DNA of 31,379 nt from NCBI GenBank assembly GCA_003648815.1, contig QMPZ01000004.1, forward strand, positions 1 to 31,379, written 5' to 3'. Source of the DNA: Candidatus Aerophobota bacterium. GTDB lineage: Bacteria > Aerophobota > Aerophobia > Aerophobales > B47-G16. A program made the translations under genes and the position numbers. The notes below the pieces were generated by a model, which saw only the letters and a program-made list of their open reading frames with translations, did no database searches and was not told where the DNA came from. This document shows, piece by piece, positions 31,223-31,379 of this stretch (positions within the stretch are counted from its first letter, which is position 1; each line of letters opens with the position of its first letter).

Positions 31223-31263
31223 CTTACGGTGATTAAAATATCTTCAACCATTCCTTCGGAATG
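31223..31263. repeat. Direct repeat copy B (about 41 bp)
   Basis: Second copy of the sequence at 31016-31057, with hairpin CATTCC/GGAATG at 31249-31263. Just before it (31195-31210) a separate hairpin GCAACC-TGAA-GGTTGC stands next to the cruciform element. No gene is supported in 31187-31325. Confidence 0.85.
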
Positions 31264-31325
31264 GGCGGAAGCCTATGTTTCCCCCCTCAACGCTTCGCTG
31301 CTTTCCCTTATAAAACAGGTGGCAT

Positions 31326-31379
31326 TTCACCCTTTACTCTTCACCCTTTACTCTTTACTCTTCACCCCTCACCCCTCAC
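31326..31379. repeat. Degenerate 7-bp tandem repeat, array 3 (cut by window end)
   Basis: Seven full units and part of an eighth: TTCACCC, TTTACTC, TTCACCC, TTTACTC, TTTACTC, TTCACCC, CTCACCC, CTCAC. Same consensus and same orientation as arrays at 19221 and 27082. It may continue beyond the window. Confidence 0.85.

Overview
The window reads as one contig from a bacterium, probably thermophilic and anaerobic and perhaps from a little-studied lineage. It carries bacterial shape genes (mreB, mreC, mreD) and gatC. It also has a three-gene set for di-myo-inositol phosphate (DIP), a solute known mainly from hyperthermophiles, and a phosphofructokinase with the residues of the pyrophosphate-dependent type. 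The phylum cannot be fixed from sequence reading alone. No tRNA, rRNA, CRISPR array or intact transposase gene was seen.

Layout. 1-3595 (minus): a peptide/oligosaccharide ABC importer (binding protein, permease, partial second permease). 3596-4103: a non-coding stretch rich in hairpins. 4104-5150 (minus): pfk, divergent from thrC - hydroxycarboxylate/glycerol dehydrogenase-like - thiC (5293-8826, plus), with two back-to-back promoters sharing a palindrome. 8890-9984 (minus): a LacD-type class I aldolase with its own promoter and leader hairpin. 10117-13919 (minus): an ABC-2 system with two unusual membrane-anchored or exported partners. 13953-17046 (minus): the DIP operon. 17205-27027 (minus): a tightly packed ten-gene run from glycerol kinase to an archaemetzincin, holding oxidoreductases, an enolase-superfamily enzyme, a cysteine hydrolase and a TIM-barrel isomerase. 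27218-29584 (plus): mreBCD. 29661-31005 (minus): mtnA-gatC. 31006-31379: a repeat-rich region with a cruciform element between two direct repeats.

How the genes work together. The DIP operon is complete: Ino1 makes inositol phosphate from glucose 6-phosphate, a cytidylyltransferase activates it, and a CDP-alcohol phosphotransferase couples it to a second inositol phosphate. The ten-gene run looks like a catabolic pathway for a polyol, sugar acid or cyclitol whose substrate I cannot name; it is the best candidate here for an undescribed system. PPi-type Pfk and the LacD-like aldolase could take its products into glycolysis.

Two genes (mreC and the archaemetzincin) seem to begin at non-standard codons (ATT and ATA). 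In both, the conserved N-terminus and the Shine-Dalgarno site lie upstream of any ATG, GTG or TTG. Degenerate 7-bp tandem repeats of the same family and orientation occur in three intergenic places.
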